This document shows positions 4,887 to 5,572 of a stretch of 5,572 nt of DNA, piece after piece (positions within the stretch are counted from its first letter, which is position 1; each line of letters opens with the position of its first letter). The DNA is from DATJZH01 sp035499215 (lineage in GTDB: Bacteria; Actinomycetota; Actinomycetes; Streptosporangiales; Streptosporangiaceae): NCBI GenBank assembly GCA_035499215.1, contig DATJZH010000076.1:1-5572 (forward strand), written 5' to 3'. The notes beneath the pieces are model-generated. The model did not search any database and had not been told where the DNA came from. It saw only the letters and a program-made list of their open reading frames with translations. A program made the translations under genes and the position numbers.

Positions 4887-5543
4887 TCACAGAGCTGGCG
4901 CCAGGTCCCGCTCGGCGGCGAGCTCGCGGCCGAGCCAGCAGTCGATCACGTCGTCGCTCTCCCAGGAGGTAATCAGCGAGTAGCGCGGCCGCGGACCTGG
5001 GTGCCAGACGACGTGGTAGAGCCGCTCCGTATCGATCATCAGCTGCATTCCCGGGTGGAGCAGGATGCGGGTCTCGGTCGCGGCATCGCCCTTGTCCTCG
5101 CGCAGGATAAAAACCGACTTGCCGGGCGCATCGTCCAGTTCCAGCCACGATCGGACCACCCAGCCCTCGCCACTGGGATTGAGGCGGTTATTGTCGTCCC
5201 TGTGAAGCTGACGAAGTGCGGTCGCCTCGTCACTGGGATTGAGCTTGATGACGCGGACCCGGCCGAAGTTGCCGCCAATGCCCTCGACATAGTCAGCCAG
5301 GCCCGGTGCCAGCTCGCGGTTCTTTGTCCAGATGCCGTCCTTGTCCGGCTTGCCGTGATCCCAGAAGCCGCGGCAGTCCATCTCGCCCGTCGCCGATGCC
5401 AGCGGCGCAAAGTTCGTGTCGCCGCCGCTCTTCCAGTCTATGTACTGGAGCGATTCCCACTCGGCCGGCGCAATGGGTGCTCCGGGCCGGTCACGTAGGA
5501 TGACGTAACCTCTTTCGTTCAGGATGTCGAGCTTGCGATGCAT
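4887..5543 (-). CDS. putative Fe(II)/2-oxoglutarate-dependent oxygenase
   Basis: Encodes 218 residues from the ATG at 5541-5543, with a GGGGGAA ribosome site just upstream. The C-terminal half has the double-stranded beta-helix oxygenase pattern. Q-L-H-R-D-D-N (112-118) supplies a His-x-Asp iron motif (His114, Asp116). W-V-V-R-S-W-L-E-L-D-D (128-138) resembles a core strand. The segment L-Y-H-V-V-W-H (175-181) supplies the distal His177, with Arg187 exactly ten residues on, the usual His-x10-Arg spacing in aspartyl/asparaginyl hydroxylase-like enzymes. The arginine would bind the 2-oxoglutarate carboxylate. The N-terminal part (1-95) is rich in Asp, Gly and Trp and may form the substrate face. 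No signal peptide or membrane helix is seen, so it is probably cytosolic. The substrate is unknown. The gene converges on the glycosyltransferase gene, which gives no evidence of co-regulation. Confidence 0.7.
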   Translation of the reverse strand: MHRKLDILNERGYVILRDRPGAPIAPAEWESLQYIDWKSGGDTNFAPLASATGEMDCRGFWDHGKPDKDGIWTKNRELAPGLADYVEGIGGNFGRVRVIKLNPSDEATALRQLHRDDNNRLNPSGEGWVVRSWLELDDAPGKSVFILREDKGDAATETRILLHPGMQLMIDTERLYHVVWHPGPRPRYSLITSWESDDVIDCWLGRELAAERDLAPAL

Positions 5544-5572
5544 GCCATTCCCCCGTGTTGCCGTTGACCTTC

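Noticed and set aside
4749..5498. Plus-strand open frame opposite the oxygenase
   Set aside because: No ribosome site or domain. The minus strand carries the iron-site motifs and a proper start.
1..5572. CRISPR array, insertion sequence or defence system
   Set aside because: No regularly spaced repeats, terminal inverted repeats with transposase, or nuclease/helicase motifs were found on either strand.

Overview
The window reads as a high-GC actinomycete-type chromosome (Actinomycetota inferred, genus not determinable). The signs are strong G/C preference at third codon positions in most genes, purine-rich Shine-Dalgarno sites, an Ala-rich lipoprotein signal peptide, and a CsoR-family regulator beside a DUF302 gene. 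No rRNA, tRNA, CRISPR array, transposase or phage gene was recognised.

Layout. Positions 1-951 hold no securely identifiable gene. They do hold an AT-rich island (about 280-430) embedded in GC-rich DNA. A candidate small minus-strand gene (282-551) crosses it; this candidate has a perfect AGGAGG ribosome site, a TTG start and a strong hairpin just past its stop. A second candidate small gene (773-955, plus strand) overlaps the next gene by ATGA. At 952-1515 (plus) lies a two-helix membrane protein with a probable bacterial PH-like domain. It converges on a minus-strand block made of a secreted SGNH/GDSL lipoprotein hydrolase (2370-3266), a CsoR/CstR-family repressor (2035-2295) and a DUF302 protein (1607-1999). 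The regulator and the DUF302 gene look like one autoregulated operon: a perfect ATACCC-N4-GGGTAT operator lies just upstream of the regulator. The regulator keeps the two family cysteines but lacks the histidine used for Cu(I), which points towards thiol/persulfide sensing as in CstR.

A 404-bp divergent intergenic region (3267-3670) with GC-rich inverted repeats separates the hydrolase from a soluble family-2-like glycosyltransferase (3671-4807, plus). The transferase gene is visibly less GC-biased than its neighbours. It converges on a putative Fe(II)/2-oxoglutarate oxygenase (4887-5543, minus) across a short gap with a 9-bp inverted repeat and a tandem 10-bp repeat.

The only functional unit the sequence supports well is the regulator-DUF302 pair. 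The remaining genes look like unlinked accessory or housekeeping functions, and no multi-gene novel system can be demonstrated. The best leads are the His-less CsoR-family sensor with its operator, the small Cys-rich minus-strand candidate peptide, and the poorly characterised transferase and oxygenase pair.
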